From CAZADS01 sp964483985 (GTDB lineage Bacteria; Pseudomonadota; Alphaproteobacteria; Thalassobaculales; Thalassobaculaceae), in the NCBI GenBank assembly GCA_964483985.1, contig CAZADS010000017.1:1-7765 (forward strand): a DNA stretch of 7,765 bases, written 5' to 3'. The translations under genes and the position numbers were made by a program. The notes beneath the pieces are model-generated. The model saw nothing but the letters and a program-made list of their open reading frames with translations. It did not search any database and was not told where the DNA came from. The number at the start of each line of letters is the position of its first letter. Position 1 is the first letter of the stretch. Positions 1-6,485 of this stretch are shown piece after piece.

Positions 1-294
1 TTAAGAGAAATTGCGGAGCAAACAATTCCAATAGATGAAATTAGAGAATCCTTGGTTCGTGGTTTGCAGCGGCATGTAGAGGTCGATGAACCGGAAGAGG
101 ATAGTGTAGAGGATATGATAGCAGAGGATACAACATTGGATTCCAATCCGATTGGAATAGCCCATAATACTTTCGCATCAAGATACGATGAAGATACGGC
201 TAATCGGATGGGAATGAATATAAGGCAAAGTCTAGAGAGTAGTGAGGAAGGATTCGAAGATGTGGAACCGACCGTTCTTAATCATGAAAACTAA
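1..294 (+). CDS. rpoZ: DNA-directed RNA polymerase subunit omega, C-terminal part (5' end outside window)
   Basis: Omega is the small RNA polymerase subunit that binds the beta' C-terminus and helps assemble and stabilise the core enzyme. It also contributes to a ppGpp-binding site in many proteobacteria. The frame is open from base 1 and gives 97 residues starting LREIAEQTIPIDEIRESL. This is the end of the conserved omega fold (usual form 'VALREIAEETV...'), so the N-terminal part lies upstream of the window. After about residue 22 the sequence becomes strongly acidic (VEVDEPEEDSVEDMIAED and later ESSEEGFEDVEP), resembling the acidic tails of alphaproteobacterial omega subunits and probably disordered. 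A TTG at 52 could look like a start but lies inside the conserved domain, so it is not used here as a start. The rsh gene follows after about 75 bp, the usual alphaproteobacterial order. Identification rests on the core segment and the neighbour; the far tail is not diagnostic. Confidence 0.9.
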   Translation, partial: LREIAEQTIPIDEIRESLVRGLQRHVEVDEPEEDSVEDMIAEDTTLDSNPIGIAHNTFASRYDEDTANRMGMNIRQSLESSEEGFEDVEPTVLNHEN

Positions 295-313
295 TACTTC
301 ATTAGTATAAAAT
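294..313 (+). promoter_or_regulatory. Small AT hairpin and TATAAAAT box between rpoZ and rsh
   Basis: ATACT (294-298) and AGTAT (304-308) form a 5-bp inverted repeat with a TCATT loop that overlaps the rpoZ stop codon. The second arm runs into TATAAAAT (306-313), which resembles a -10 box. No convincing -35 element is visible 16-18 bp upstream and the stem is all but GC-free. It could be an internal promoter for rsh or chance in AT-rich DNA. Confidence 0.2.
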
Positions 314-360
314 AAATGTGACCGAATCAATTTAAGGTTTTTTTAATATTGTAGCGTATT

Positions 361-370
361 GGGGGAAGGG
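361..370 (+). promoter_or_regulatory. Purine-rich ribosome-binding stretch that favours the TTG at 371 as the rsh start
   Basis: GGGGGAAGGG ends directly before the TTG at 371. Its GGGGG part lies 5 bases from that codon, a normal Shine-Dalgarno distance for a G-rich imperfect site. The alternative in-frame TTG at 359 has only AT-rich sequence before it. An in-frame TAA at 344-346 limits how far upstream the gene can start, and the first in-frame ATG (452) would remove conserved family sequence. Confidence 0.55.
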
Positions 371-2509
371 TTGAACGGTCAATTCGATATTGTCCAGCGC
401 GTCCGAGAATACGACCCAACTGCTGATGAAAGCGCGCTAAAGCGCGCTTATATGTTTGCGATAAAAGCTCATGGCAGCCAGAGAAGAGCATCTGGAGATC
501 CCTATATATCTCATCCAATTGAAGTGGCGCATATTTTAACAAACATGCGGCTTGATCATAATACCATAATTACGGCGTTACTTCATGATACTGTTGAGGA
601 TACAAAGGTTACGATAAACGATATACGTACCCTTTTCGGAGATGAGGTGGCCCGTTTAGTCGACGGTGTAACTAAACTTACTCGAATAGAACTTCAGTCC
701 GATAGGACTCAGCAAGCAGAAAACTTTAGGAAACTTTTGATAGCAATGTCAGAGGATATAAGAGTTCTTCTGATTAAGCTTTCAGATAGATTACATAATA
801 TGAGAACCCTAAGCTTTATAGCAGACGAAGAAAAACGTAGGCGAATTGCAGCAGAAACTATGGATATTTATGCTCCATTAGCGGAACGGATTGGGATTCA
901 GGACCTTAGAGACGAACTAGAATATTTGGCATTTAGGGAATTGAATACTGATGCTTGTGACTCAGTATTGGCCCGTCTGGATTATTTGGCTGCAGAGGGG
1001 GGAAACATAATTGAAGAAATAGAGTCGGAGTTGACAAAAACATGCGGTATTGGGGGTGTAGATGCGAAAATTTCTGGGCGTAGAAAATCCCCTTATTCTA
1101 TTTGGCGTAAAATGCAAAATAAAAGTGTTACAATTGAACAGCTTTCGGATATTTTTGCTTTCCGACTAATAGTCCCTAGTGAAGGAGATTGTTATCAAGC
1201 GCTAGGTTTAATACACAGAGCTTATCCTGTTTTACCGGGGAGGTTTAAAGATTTTATAAGTACGCCTAAGCCCAACGGTTATAGATCTCTCCATACGGGC
1301 GTAATAGGACCCAAGAGCCAACGCGTAGAAATTCAAATACGCACAGGTATTATGCATGATGTTGCGGAACTCGGGGTGGCGGCTCATTGGACTTATAAGC
1401 AAGGTGAAGCAACAACCCGAGAGGGTAAACAATACCGATGGCTGCGTGAGCTATTGGACATTCTTGAGCAAGCCTCCGGTCCGGAAGAATTTTTGGAACA
1501 TACTAAACTCGAAATGTATCAGGATCTGGTATTTTGTTTTAGTCCAAAAGGGGATTTGATTTCCTTGCCACGAGGGGCTACGTCCGTAGATTTTGCTTAC
1601 GCTGTACATTCGGAGGTAGGGCACACCTGCGTAGGAGTTAAGATCAACGGTCGTCTGAGGCCGCTAATGACCCAACTGGAAAATGGAGATCAGGTGGAGA
1701 TTACTACTTCTAATACGTCTACCCCGTCGCCCACTTGGGAACAGTTCGTTGTAACTGGAAAAGCCAAAGCCGCAATACGACGTTTTGTGAGATATCAAAA
1801 ACACGAGCAATTTAGAGATTTAGGCAAGGCAATTTTGCAAAAGCGTCTGCGTCAAGAGGGAATCCGGTATTCCGTGAAACTAATGGTTCAATCTTTGGAG
1901 CCTCTTGGCTATGGACAAGTAGAGGATGTACTTGCTGCGATAGGTGAAGGCATACTCGACTCGCAAGATGTGTTGCGTGCCGCCGTGCCCGATCGACGAG
2001 GCAAGAGTGATGTGAATAGTGGTAATGTCGTTCCTTTAAGTAGGGGCCGAAAAAAAGATAATCAGATTCCGCTGACCGGACTAATTCCAGGTATGGCAGT
2101 TCATTATGCTCGGTGTTGTCATCCACTGCCAGGTGAGAGGATTGTAGGGATCGTAACCACCGGAAAAGGCGTAACGGTCCACACAATAGATTGTGAAACA
2201 TTGGAGGGATTCCAAGCGATGCCAGAACGATGGCTGGATGTCGCTTGGGATATAGATCAATTATCATCTCATCATATAGGAAGATTGGGTGTCGTCTTGG
2301 AGAATGAGCCAGGTAGTTTAGGCAGCCTAACATCGATAATTGGTAAAAATGCGGGTAATATAATAAATTTAAAAATAATTAGTCGTTCGCCAGATTTTTT
2401 CGAAATGCAGATAGATGTTGAAGTCACGGATATCAAGCATCTTTCAAATATTATAGCAGCGCTTCGAACTACCCCAACAGTGACATCGGTCGAACGGGCT
2501 CGGGGATAA
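371..2509 (+). CDS. rsh: Bifunctional (p)ppGpp synthetase/hydrolase (RelA/SpoT homologue)
   Basis: This enzyme makes (p)ppGpp from ATP and GTP/GDP and also hydrolyses it, controlling the stringent response from the cytoplasm. With the TTG at 371 as start it has 712 residues and all family domains in order. The HD hydrolase has H48, H72-D73 (LLHDTVED) and D139 in SDRLHNMR. The synthetase has SGRRKSPYSIWRKM, D260 in LSDIFAF, the RFKD motif (291-294) of bifunctional rather than RelA-only enzymes, PKPNGYRSLHT, and E320 in VEIQIRT. A TGS domain follows at about 385-445, then a helical region, the conserved cysteine segment (YARCCHPLPGERI with C582 and C583, later H604 and C608) and a C-terminal ACT domain (about 637-712). 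Both catalytic centres look intact. The TTG at 359 would add four residues; alphaproteobacterial homologues start close to 371. The gene ends with tandem stops, TAATAA. It lies downstream of rpoZ, as is common in proteobacteria. Confidence 0.96.
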   Translation: MNGQFDIVQRVREYDPTADESALKRAYMFAIKAHGSQRRASGDPYISHPIEVAHILTNMRLDHNTIITALLHDTVEDTKVTINDIRTLFGDEVARLVDGVTKLTRIELQSDRTQQAENFRKLLIAMSEDIRVLLIKLSDRLHNMRTLSFIADEEKRRRIAAETMDIYAPLAERIGIQDLRDELEYLAFRELNTDACDSVLARLDYLAAEGGNIIEEIESELTKTCGIGGVDAKISGRRKSPYSIWRKMQNKSVTIEQLSDIFAFRLIVPSEGDCYQALGLIHRAYPVLPGRFKDFISTPKPNGYRSLHTGVIGPKSQRVEIQIRTGIMHDVAELGVAAHWTYKQGEATTREGKQYRWLRELLDILEQASGPEEFLEHTKLEMYQDLVFCFSPKGDLISLPRGATSVDFAYAVHSEVGHTCVGVKINGRLRPLMTQLENGDQVEITTSNTSTPSPTWEQFVVTGKAKAAIRRFVRYQKHEQFRDLGKAILQKRLRQEGIRYSVKLMVQSLEPLGYGQVEDVLAAIGEGILDSQDVLRAAVPDRRGKSDVNSGNVVPLSRGRKKDNQIPLTGLIPGMAVHYARCCHPLPGERIVGIVTTGKGVTVHTIDCETLEGFQAMPERWLDVAWDIDQLSSHHIGRLGVVLENEPGSLGSLTSIIGKNAGNIINLKIISRSPDFFEMQIDVEVTDIKHLSNIIAALRTTPTVTSVERARG
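430..449. repeat. GC-rich perfect inverted repeat inside the start of rsh
   Basis: AAGCGCGCT (430-438) and AGCGCGCTT (441-449) are perfect 9-bp arms separated by AA. The unit AGCGCGCT is itself a palindrome, so it is also a direct repeat. In RNA it could fold as an 8-bp GC-rich stem with a UAAA loop about 60 bases into the rsh coding sequence. It encodes SALKRA within a conserved helix of the protein, so codon constraint explains part of it. Confidence 0.6.
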
Positions 2510-2595
2510 TAAGGAATCTGGGATTTTTAAAACCATTTACTGCACACGTACTGATTTAGTGTTATTTAAAAGATAATCGCCTTCTTTTTAGATTC

Positions 2596-2604
2596 TGTAA
2601 TAAT
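2596..2604 (+). promoter_or_regulatory. Possible extended -10 promoter element upstream of pdxJ
   Basis: TGTAATAAT (2596-2604) matches the extended -10 form TG-N-TATAAT with one mismatch. It lies in the 164-bp gap between rsh and pdxJ, 69 bp before the pdxJ ATG. No good -35 box is visible, though extended -10 promoters can work without one. A second candidate, GATAAT at 2572-2577, also lacks a -35 box. The rest of the gap (2510-2673) holds no ORF, tRNA or clear terminator. Confidence 0.25.
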
Positions 2605-2673
2605 GAAACTGGTTTGAGGGGGTTTGGAATTCGAAGTTTAAATCGTGAACGGATTTAGAATAAGGTCTGTGCT

Positions 2674-3411
2674 ATGTCTTACCTTCGACTCGGCGTTAAT
2701 ATTGATCATGTAGCAACTGTTCGGAATGCTCGGGGAGGGAACCATCCTGATCCAATTAAAGCAGCTCAACTTGCCATGCGGGCGGGGGCTGACGGTATTA
2801 CCGCCCACCTCCGAGAAGACCGCCGCCATATAAATGACGACGATATTGAGAGATTGGTCAATGATGTAAAATCGCCGCTTAACTTCGAAATGGCTGCGAC
2901 AGACGAAATGTTAACCATAGCTTTAAGACATAAGCCTCACGCTGTTTGTATAGTGCCCGAAAAACGAGAGGAGGTTACTACAGAAGGTGGTTTAGATGTC
3001 GTTGGTCAGAAGTATCGATTGCAAGGGTACTGCGAGGAATTGATTAGTTCTGGTTCGCGTGTCTCCTTATTTATCGAAGGCGATCGTCGGCAGCTTGAAG
3101 AGGCAGCGTCATTGGGTGTTCCCGTCGTTGAAATCCACGCCGGCGCGTATGCTGAGGCTGATAATCACCAGCAAAGTTTTGAATTAGAAAAAATAATCAC
3201 TGCGGCGCATATTGCGGACGAATTGGGTTTAGAATGTCACGTAGGCCACGGGTTGAATTTTGATAACGTTGGCCCGATTGCGAAAATACAAAATGTTGTC
3301 GAGTTGAACATAGGACATTTTTTGATTGGGGAAGGGATTTTCGGTGGGCTTTCAGAAAGTATTAAAAAAATGAGATTAATAATGGATAGGGCACGATTCG
3401 AAGTATCCTAA
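2674..3411 (+). CDS. pdxJ: Pyridoxine 5'-phosphate synthase
   Basis: PdxJ catalyses the ring-closing step of the DXP-dependent vitamin B6 pathway. It condenses 1-deoxy-D-xylulose 5-phosphate with 3-amino-2-oxopropyl phosphate to give pyridoxine 5'-phosphate, in the cytoplasm. The 245-residue product has the usual length for this TIM-barrel enzyme. It starts with the family signature LGVNIDHVATVRNARGG (residues 6-22). The active-site residues are recognisable: H45 with R47 and H52 in TAHLREDRRHI, E72 in NFEMAAT, PEKREEVTTEGGLD (95-108), H192 in VGHGLNFDNV, and NIGHFLIGE near the end. The ATG at 2674 has AAGG eight bases upstream and places the signature at the normal distance from the N-terminus. 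The gene ends with tandem stops TAA TAG. acpS follows 47 bp later, the common pdxJ-acpS pairing in proteobacteria. Confidence 0.97.
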   Translation: MSYLRLGVNIDHVATVRNARGGNHPDPIKAAQLAMRAGADGITAHLREDRRHINDDDIERLVNDVKSPLNFEMAATDEMLTIALRHKPHAVCIVPEKREEVTTEGGLDVVGQKYRLQGYCEELISSGSRVSLFIEGDRRQLEEAASLGVPVVEIHAGAYAEADNHQQSFELEKIITAAHIADELGLECHVGHGLNFDNVGPIAKIQNVVELNIGHFLIGEGIFGGLSESIKKMRLIMDRARFEVS

Positions 3412-3458
3412 TAGGGAAATAAAGCACTCAATACTGATTAAATGAATGGAGAAATCGA

Positions 3459-3893
3459 ATGATCATCGGTATCGGTAATGATATCGTGGACATCGGGCGA
3501 ATTGAAAAGGTTATTAATCGATTTGGCGACCGATTTATCGACCGAGTATTCACACTCGAAGAAAAATCACGGGCTGAAACCAGTCTCAATAGTTCGGCTG
3601 TATTGGCCAAACGTTTTGCCGCTAAGGAGGCTGTTTGGAAGGCGTTAGGAGATGGACAGCGCCCAGGTCTGAAATGGCGAGATTTAGTGGTAATCAATCA
3701 GAAGTCTGGAAAGCCAGTAATGGATTTAAGAGGAGCTGCCGCCATTCATTTATCCAAATTAATTCCTAATGGGATGGTAGCGAGAATTGATTTGACGATT
3801 TCCGATGAACCGCCTTGGGCGCAGGCGCATGTTATTATATCTGCTGAACCAAAAGAGTGGAATGATTTAAGAATAAGCAAGGATTTTAATTAA
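3459..3893 (+). CDS. acpS: Holo-[acyl-carrier-protein] synthase
   Basis: AcpS transfers 4'-phosphopantetheine from coenzyme A to the serine of apo acyl carrier protein, which activates it for fatty acid synthesis. The 144-residue product is slightly longer than the usual 120-135 residues. It begins MIIGIGNDIVDI with the metal-binding D8, and has KRFAAKEAVWKALG (51-64) with the second metal ligand E57. SDEPPWAQAHVIIS near the end matches the C-terminal conserved strand. The last 15 or so residues (after AEPKEWNDL) are not conserved family sequence. The ATG at 3459 has a GGAG Shine-Dalgarno seven bases upstream. pdxJ precedes it, but an unusually long AT-rich gap of 236 bp separates it from lepB, so transcription may break and restart there. 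Confidence 0.95.
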   Translation: MIIGIGNDIVDIGRIEKVINRFGDRFIDRVFTLEEKSRAETSLNSSAVLAKRFAAKEAVWKALGDGQRPGLKWRDLVVINQKSGKPVMDLRGAAAIHLSKLIPNGMVARIDLTISDEPPWAQAHVIISAEPKEWNDLRISKDFN

Positions 3894-4087
3894 ACTTAAT
3901 TTAATGCAACCCAATGTTTTTAAATGATTTAGAGAAGTATGGATTATTTTTAGTGAAAGCTTAATTTGTCAGCGTTGGCTATCAGTTTGGTTAATAATCT
4001 AGTACTGAAAGTTTAAGATTTTTGTGTTAATTACAAATTTACTATTTTCAGTTTGCAAGTCTTGTCGTATAGGTGATTTTAATTAAA
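3882..4087. repeat. 13-bp direct repeat at the two ends of the acpS-lepB gap
   Basis: GATTTTAATTAAA occurs at 3882-3894, over the acpS stop codon, and again at 4075-4087, shortly before lepB. The copies are 193 bp apart. The motif is AT-only apart from one G, so chance is possible in this AT-rich spacer. Between the copies there is no ORF of note, no tRNA and no GC-rich terminator. Confidence 0.5.
4004..4052. repeat. Concentric inverted repeats in the acpS-lepB gap
   Basis: ACTGAAA (4004-4010) pairs with TTTCAGT (4046-4052). Inside it, TTTGT (4021-4025) pairs with ACAAA (4033-4037) around a 7-base loop. The two pairs are centred within one base of each other, so the 49-base region could form one interrupted, AT-rich stem-loop in RNA. 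It could also present paired half-sites to a regulator. There is no downstream T-run of the kind expected for an intrinsic terminator. Confidence 0.4.
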
Positions 4088-4089
4088 AT
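4062..4089 (+). promoter_or_regulatory. Candidate sigma-70-type promoter for lepB-rnc-era-recO
   Basis: TTGTCG (4062-4067) and TAAAAT (4084-4089) lie 16 bp apart and match the -35 and -10 consensus at 4 of 6 and 5 of 6 positions. This is 41-68 bp upstream of the lepB start. The 236-bp gap makes an internal promoter plausible because the four genes after it are packed tightly. TATTAT at 4101-4106 is an alternative -10 without a clear -35. Confidence 0.35.
4076..4089. repeat. 14-bp perfect palindrome upstream of lepB
   Basis: ATTTTAATTAAAAT is self-complementary over all 14 bases. It overlaps the candidate -10 box of the lepB promoter and the second copy of the 13-bp direct repeat. It could be an operator, but AT-only palindromes arise easily in such sequence. 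Confidence 0.45.
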
Positions 4090-4129
4090 TCGTAGTCTTC
4101 TATTATAGTAATTTTGCCGAAAAATAAAA

Positions 4130-4879
4130 ATGCGAACATCTACTGCCAAGAGGACTGGGGGCGTCTGGGAATTTTTGAAAACAATCTTAATAGCTGTTTT
4201 AATAGCTATTGGCATAAGGACGTTTTTGTACGAACCGTTCAATATCCCATCCGCTTCTATGGTTCCCACGCTATTGGTGGGTGATTATTTATTCGTATCA
4301 AAAATGTCATACGGATTTAGTCGTCATTCACTACCATTTTCAATGCCATTGATCCCTAATCGTGTTTTATTTGATGAACCAAAACGCGGAGACGTGCTGG
4401 TTTTTAAAAAACCCACAAATACAGATATAGATTTTATAAAAAGGCTGATTGGCTTGCCGGGGGACAAGATCCAAATGCGGGGGGGAATTTTATATATTAA
4501 TGGGAAACCTCTCGATCGCCAACGAATTGAAGATTATCTTGTTGTGGGTTCATCCGTTAGGCGTAAATCAGTTTCACAATTTATTGAAACTCTTCCAAAT
4601 GGCCGAAAATATTTAATTTTAGAACAACGGCATAACATAGGCAGCGCTGATAACACTCGAATTTTTCAAGTGCCGCCGGACCATTATTTTATGATGGGTG
4701 ATAATCGAGATAATTCGGTGGATAGTCGAGACCCTAGTATTGGTTTTGTCCCGAAGGTTAATTTAGTGGGGCGAGCGGAGATATTGTTTTGGGCCTGGGA
4801 TAGCCGATGGGCCTGGTGGGAATTTTGGAATTGGCCACGTGCTATCCGTTTTTCTCGATTGTTGGCTTTGATAAAATGA
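4130..4879 (+). CDS. lepB: Signal peptidase I
   Basis: LepB removes signal peptides from exported preproteins at the outer face of the inner membrane, using a Ser/Lys dyad. The 249-residue product has one N-terminal membrane segment (about 14-33, WEFLKTILIAVLIAIGIRTF) that anchors the periplasmic catalytic domain. The family boxes are present in order: PSASMVPTL with nucleophile S43, GDYLFVSKMSYG (51-62), KRGDVLVF (85-92), FIKRLIGLPGD with general base K104, and MMGDNRDNSVDSR (188-200). The ATG at 4130 has no clear Shine-Dalgarno (A-rich leader), but it fits the short cytoplasmic N-terminus usual for this family. The stop codon overlaps the rnc start as ATGA, which suggests translational coupling. 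The gene ends in TGA with an in-frame TAG four codons further on. Confidence 0.97.
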   Translation: MRTSTAKRTGGVWEFLKTILIAVLIAIGIRTFLYEPFNIPSASMVPTLLVGDYLFVSKMSYGFSRHSLPFSMPLIPNRVLFDEPKRGDVLVFKKPTNTDIDFIKRLIGLPGDKIQMRGGILYINGKPLDRQRIEDYLVVGSSVRRKSVSQFIETLPNGRKYLILEQRHNIGSADNTRIFQVPPDHYFMMGDNRDNSVDSRDPSIGFVPKVNLVGRAEILFWAWDSRWAWWEFWNWPRAIRFSRLLALIK

Positions 4880-5562
4880 CCGAAGGGCTATTAGTTTGCG
4901 ATGAGTTGCAAAAGCGCCTTGGATATAAGTTCTCAAATCTGCATCTGTTGCAACAATCTCTAACACACGCTAGCGCACGTCTTCAGAACTCTAATACTTA
5001 TGAACGGTTAGAATTCCTTGGAGATAGAGTTCTAGGTCTTGTAATAGCCGAATATTTGTTAATACGCTTTCCTCTAGAACGAGAAGGTGACATCGCTCGG
5101 CGTCACACTCAATTAGTGCGGCGAGAAGCTCTTTTCCGAGTGGCATCGAGATTGAATTTAGGTGGGTACTTAATTATTTCTGCGTGAGAAGAAGATTCTG
5201 GTTTTCGAAATAACCCGGGGATTTTGTCTGATGTTTTGGAGGCAATAATAGCAGCTATTTACGTGGATGGGGGGTTTGAAAAAGCAAGGTCTTTTATTCT
5301 TGATAATTGGAAATGCCTTGCTGAGATGGATGACAAACCGCCGGTGGACCCAAAGACAGCCTTGCAGGAATTAGTTCAAAATAGACGTCTGCCTCTTCCA
5401 ATTTATCGTATTGTATCGCAGGATGGGCCTCCTCACGCACCACAGTTTACCGTTAGTGTTACAGTAGCTGCTCACCCATCTCGGTTTGGTAAGGGTGGAT
5501 CTAAAAGGAGGGCGGAACAATCTGCAGCAGAACTGATGCTTCAAGACATCAAATATATTTAA
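4876..5562 (+). pseudogene. rnc: Ribonuclease III interrupted by an in-frame TGA at codon 104
   Basis: RNase III cleaves double-stranded RNA, including the rRNA precursor. The ATG at 4876 overlaps the lepB stop (ATGA). Codons 1-103 hold the first part of the catalytic domain, with the signature TYERLEFLGD (E43, E46, D50). Codon 104 is TGA (5185-5187). The same frame then continues EEDSGFRNNPGILSDVLEA with the second metal-binding pair D119 and E122, and a complete C-terminal dsRNA-binding domain (about 155-225, DPKTALQELV to GSKRRAEQSAAELML). Counting TGA as one residue, D50 to D119 are 69 apart, as D45 to D114 in the E. coli enzyme, and the total length is 228 codons against 226. Homologues usually have glycine here (GEE.SGG), and GGA to TGA is one base change. 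The halves are 103 residues and, from a TTG at 5224, 112 residues. Neither alone has a whole active site. No other defect is visible. It may be a true pseudogene, a read-through or split gene, or a sequencing error. Confidence 0.85.
5185..5187 (+). other. Premature in-frame TGA inside rnc
   Basis: This stop codon falls between IISA and EEDSG, where the family has the glycine of a 'GEE' motif. Upstream and downstream sequence are in one frame, so this is a substitution rather than a frameshift. The base after TGA is G, which is not a particularly leaky context. A short GGTT/AACC hairpin with an 8-base loop follows at 5200-5215. Confidence 0.9.
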
Positions 5563-5568
5563 CCGAAA

Positions 5569-6477
5569 ATGTTTGAAACACCAGTACCTAAATGTGGGTT
5601 CGTGGCGGTGATTGGAGCTCCAAACGCTGGAAAATCTACTTTAGTCAACAAACTGGTAGGCTTTAAGGTGTCAATCGTTACTCATAAAGTCCAAACTACA
5701 CGTACTCGAATTAGGGGCGTTTGTATGGCAGATTCAGCACAGATAATTTTTGTCGATACTCCTGGAATATTTAGTCCCAAGAGGCGTTTAGACCGAGCGA
5801 TGATTAACGCTGCTTGGCGAGGCGTTGGGGATGCGGATGTTATTTTATTAGTCTATGACGTTACTCATTCACAAATCGATGGGGATACCCAAGGTATAAT
5901 AAAAGCCCTTAAGGAGGCTTCGAAAAGCGTTATATTGGTGTTAAATAAGATAGACCAAATTGATCCGGCTCGTTTATTACCTGTTGCATCGATGTTTAAG
6001 CATTCGAGTGTCATTCAACAAACATTTATGGTTTCCGCTGAAAAAGGGAGTGGCTGTGACGACCTGCTGAATTTCTTAGCGACAAATATGCCGGATGGCA
6101 CTTGGTTATATCCTGAAGACGAGGTCTCCGACTTGCCCGAACGTCTATTGGCGGCCGAGGGGACCAGAGAGCAGATATTTTTGCGTTTGCATCAAGAGTT
6201 GCCATATATGGCCACCGTTGAGACTGAAGAATGGACCGAACGTGAAGATGGAGCAGTTGTAATTAATCAAATTATCTATTTACAAAGAGAAAGTCATAAG
6301 AAGATTGCATTGGGAAAGGGAGGAGGAATGATAAAGGCCATTGGTACAGCCTCCCGAAAAGAGTTGAGAAAAATTTTTGACCGGCCTATTCACCTTTTTC
6401 TTTTTTTAAAAGTAAGAGAAAAGTGGATGGAAGATCCAGACCGCTATAAAGTGTGGGGATTGGATCCAAATGTTTGA
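5569..6477 (+). CDS. era: GTPase Era (30S ribosome assembly)
   Basis: Era is an essential GTPase that binds 16S rRNA near its 3' end and the 30S subunit, coupling ribosome maturation to growth. The 302-residue product has the usual length. The GTPase motifs are all present: G1 GAPNAGKST (16-24), G2 around TTRTR (43-47), G3 DTPG (63-66), G4 NKID (126-129) and G5 SAEKG (156-160). A C-terminal KH domain carries IALGKGGGMIKAIG (246-259), and the protein ends with the conserved KVREKWMEDPDRYKVWGLD. The ATG at 5569 is 6 bp after the rnc stop and lacks a Shine-Dalgarno, so translation is probably coupled to rnc. This matters if rnc is interrupted by the early TGA. The gene ends in TGA with an in-frame TAA two codons later. 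The rnc-era-recO order is widely conserved. Confidence 0.97.
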   Translation: MFETPVPKCGFVAVIGAPNAGKSTLVNKLVGFKVSIVTHKVQTTRTRIRGVCMADSAQIIFVDTPGIFSPKRRLDRAMINAAWRGVGDADVILLVYDVTHSQIDGDTQGIIKALKEASKSVILVLNKIDQIDPARLLPVASMFKHSSVIQQTFMVSAEKGSGCDDLLNFLATNMPDGTWLYPEDEVSDLPERLLAAEGTREQIFLRLHQELPYMATVETEEWTEREDGAVVINQIIYLQRESHKKIALGKGGGMIKAIGTASRKELRKIFDRPIHLFLFLKVREKWMEDPDRYKVWGLDPNV

Positions 6478-6485
6478 TGTAGTTA

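Noticed and set aside
52..294. Separate 80-residue gene starting with TTG at 52
   Set aside because: The frame is open to base 1 and the residues before 52 are conserved omega sequence, so it is the tail of rpoZ.
335..343. GG followed by seven T residues before rsh as an rpoZ terminator
   Set aside because: No stable hairpin precedes the T-run; only a 3-bp ACC/GGT pairing can be found.
1812..2333. 173-codon open frame on the minus strand inside rsh
   Set aside because: It lies wholly opposite well-conserved rsh coding sequence and its translation shows no recognisable domain. It is a shadow frame.
2516..2528. AATC-TGG-GATT stem followed by T residues after rsh as a terminator
   Set aside because: The stem is only 4 bp with a 3-base loop and little GC, too weak for an intrinsic terminator.
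3442..3462. Six-codon frame (MNGEIE) whose TGA overlaps the acpS ATG
   Set aside because: It has no ribosome site of its own, and its GGA codon is the acpS Shine-Dalgarno. A chance ATG is the simplest explanation.
5185..5187. Selenocysteine or UGA-to-Trp recoding as the explanation of the rnc stop
   Set aside because: The family residue here is glycine and not catalytic, no strong downstream stem is present, and TGG is the Trp codon everywhere else. Mutation or error is more likely.
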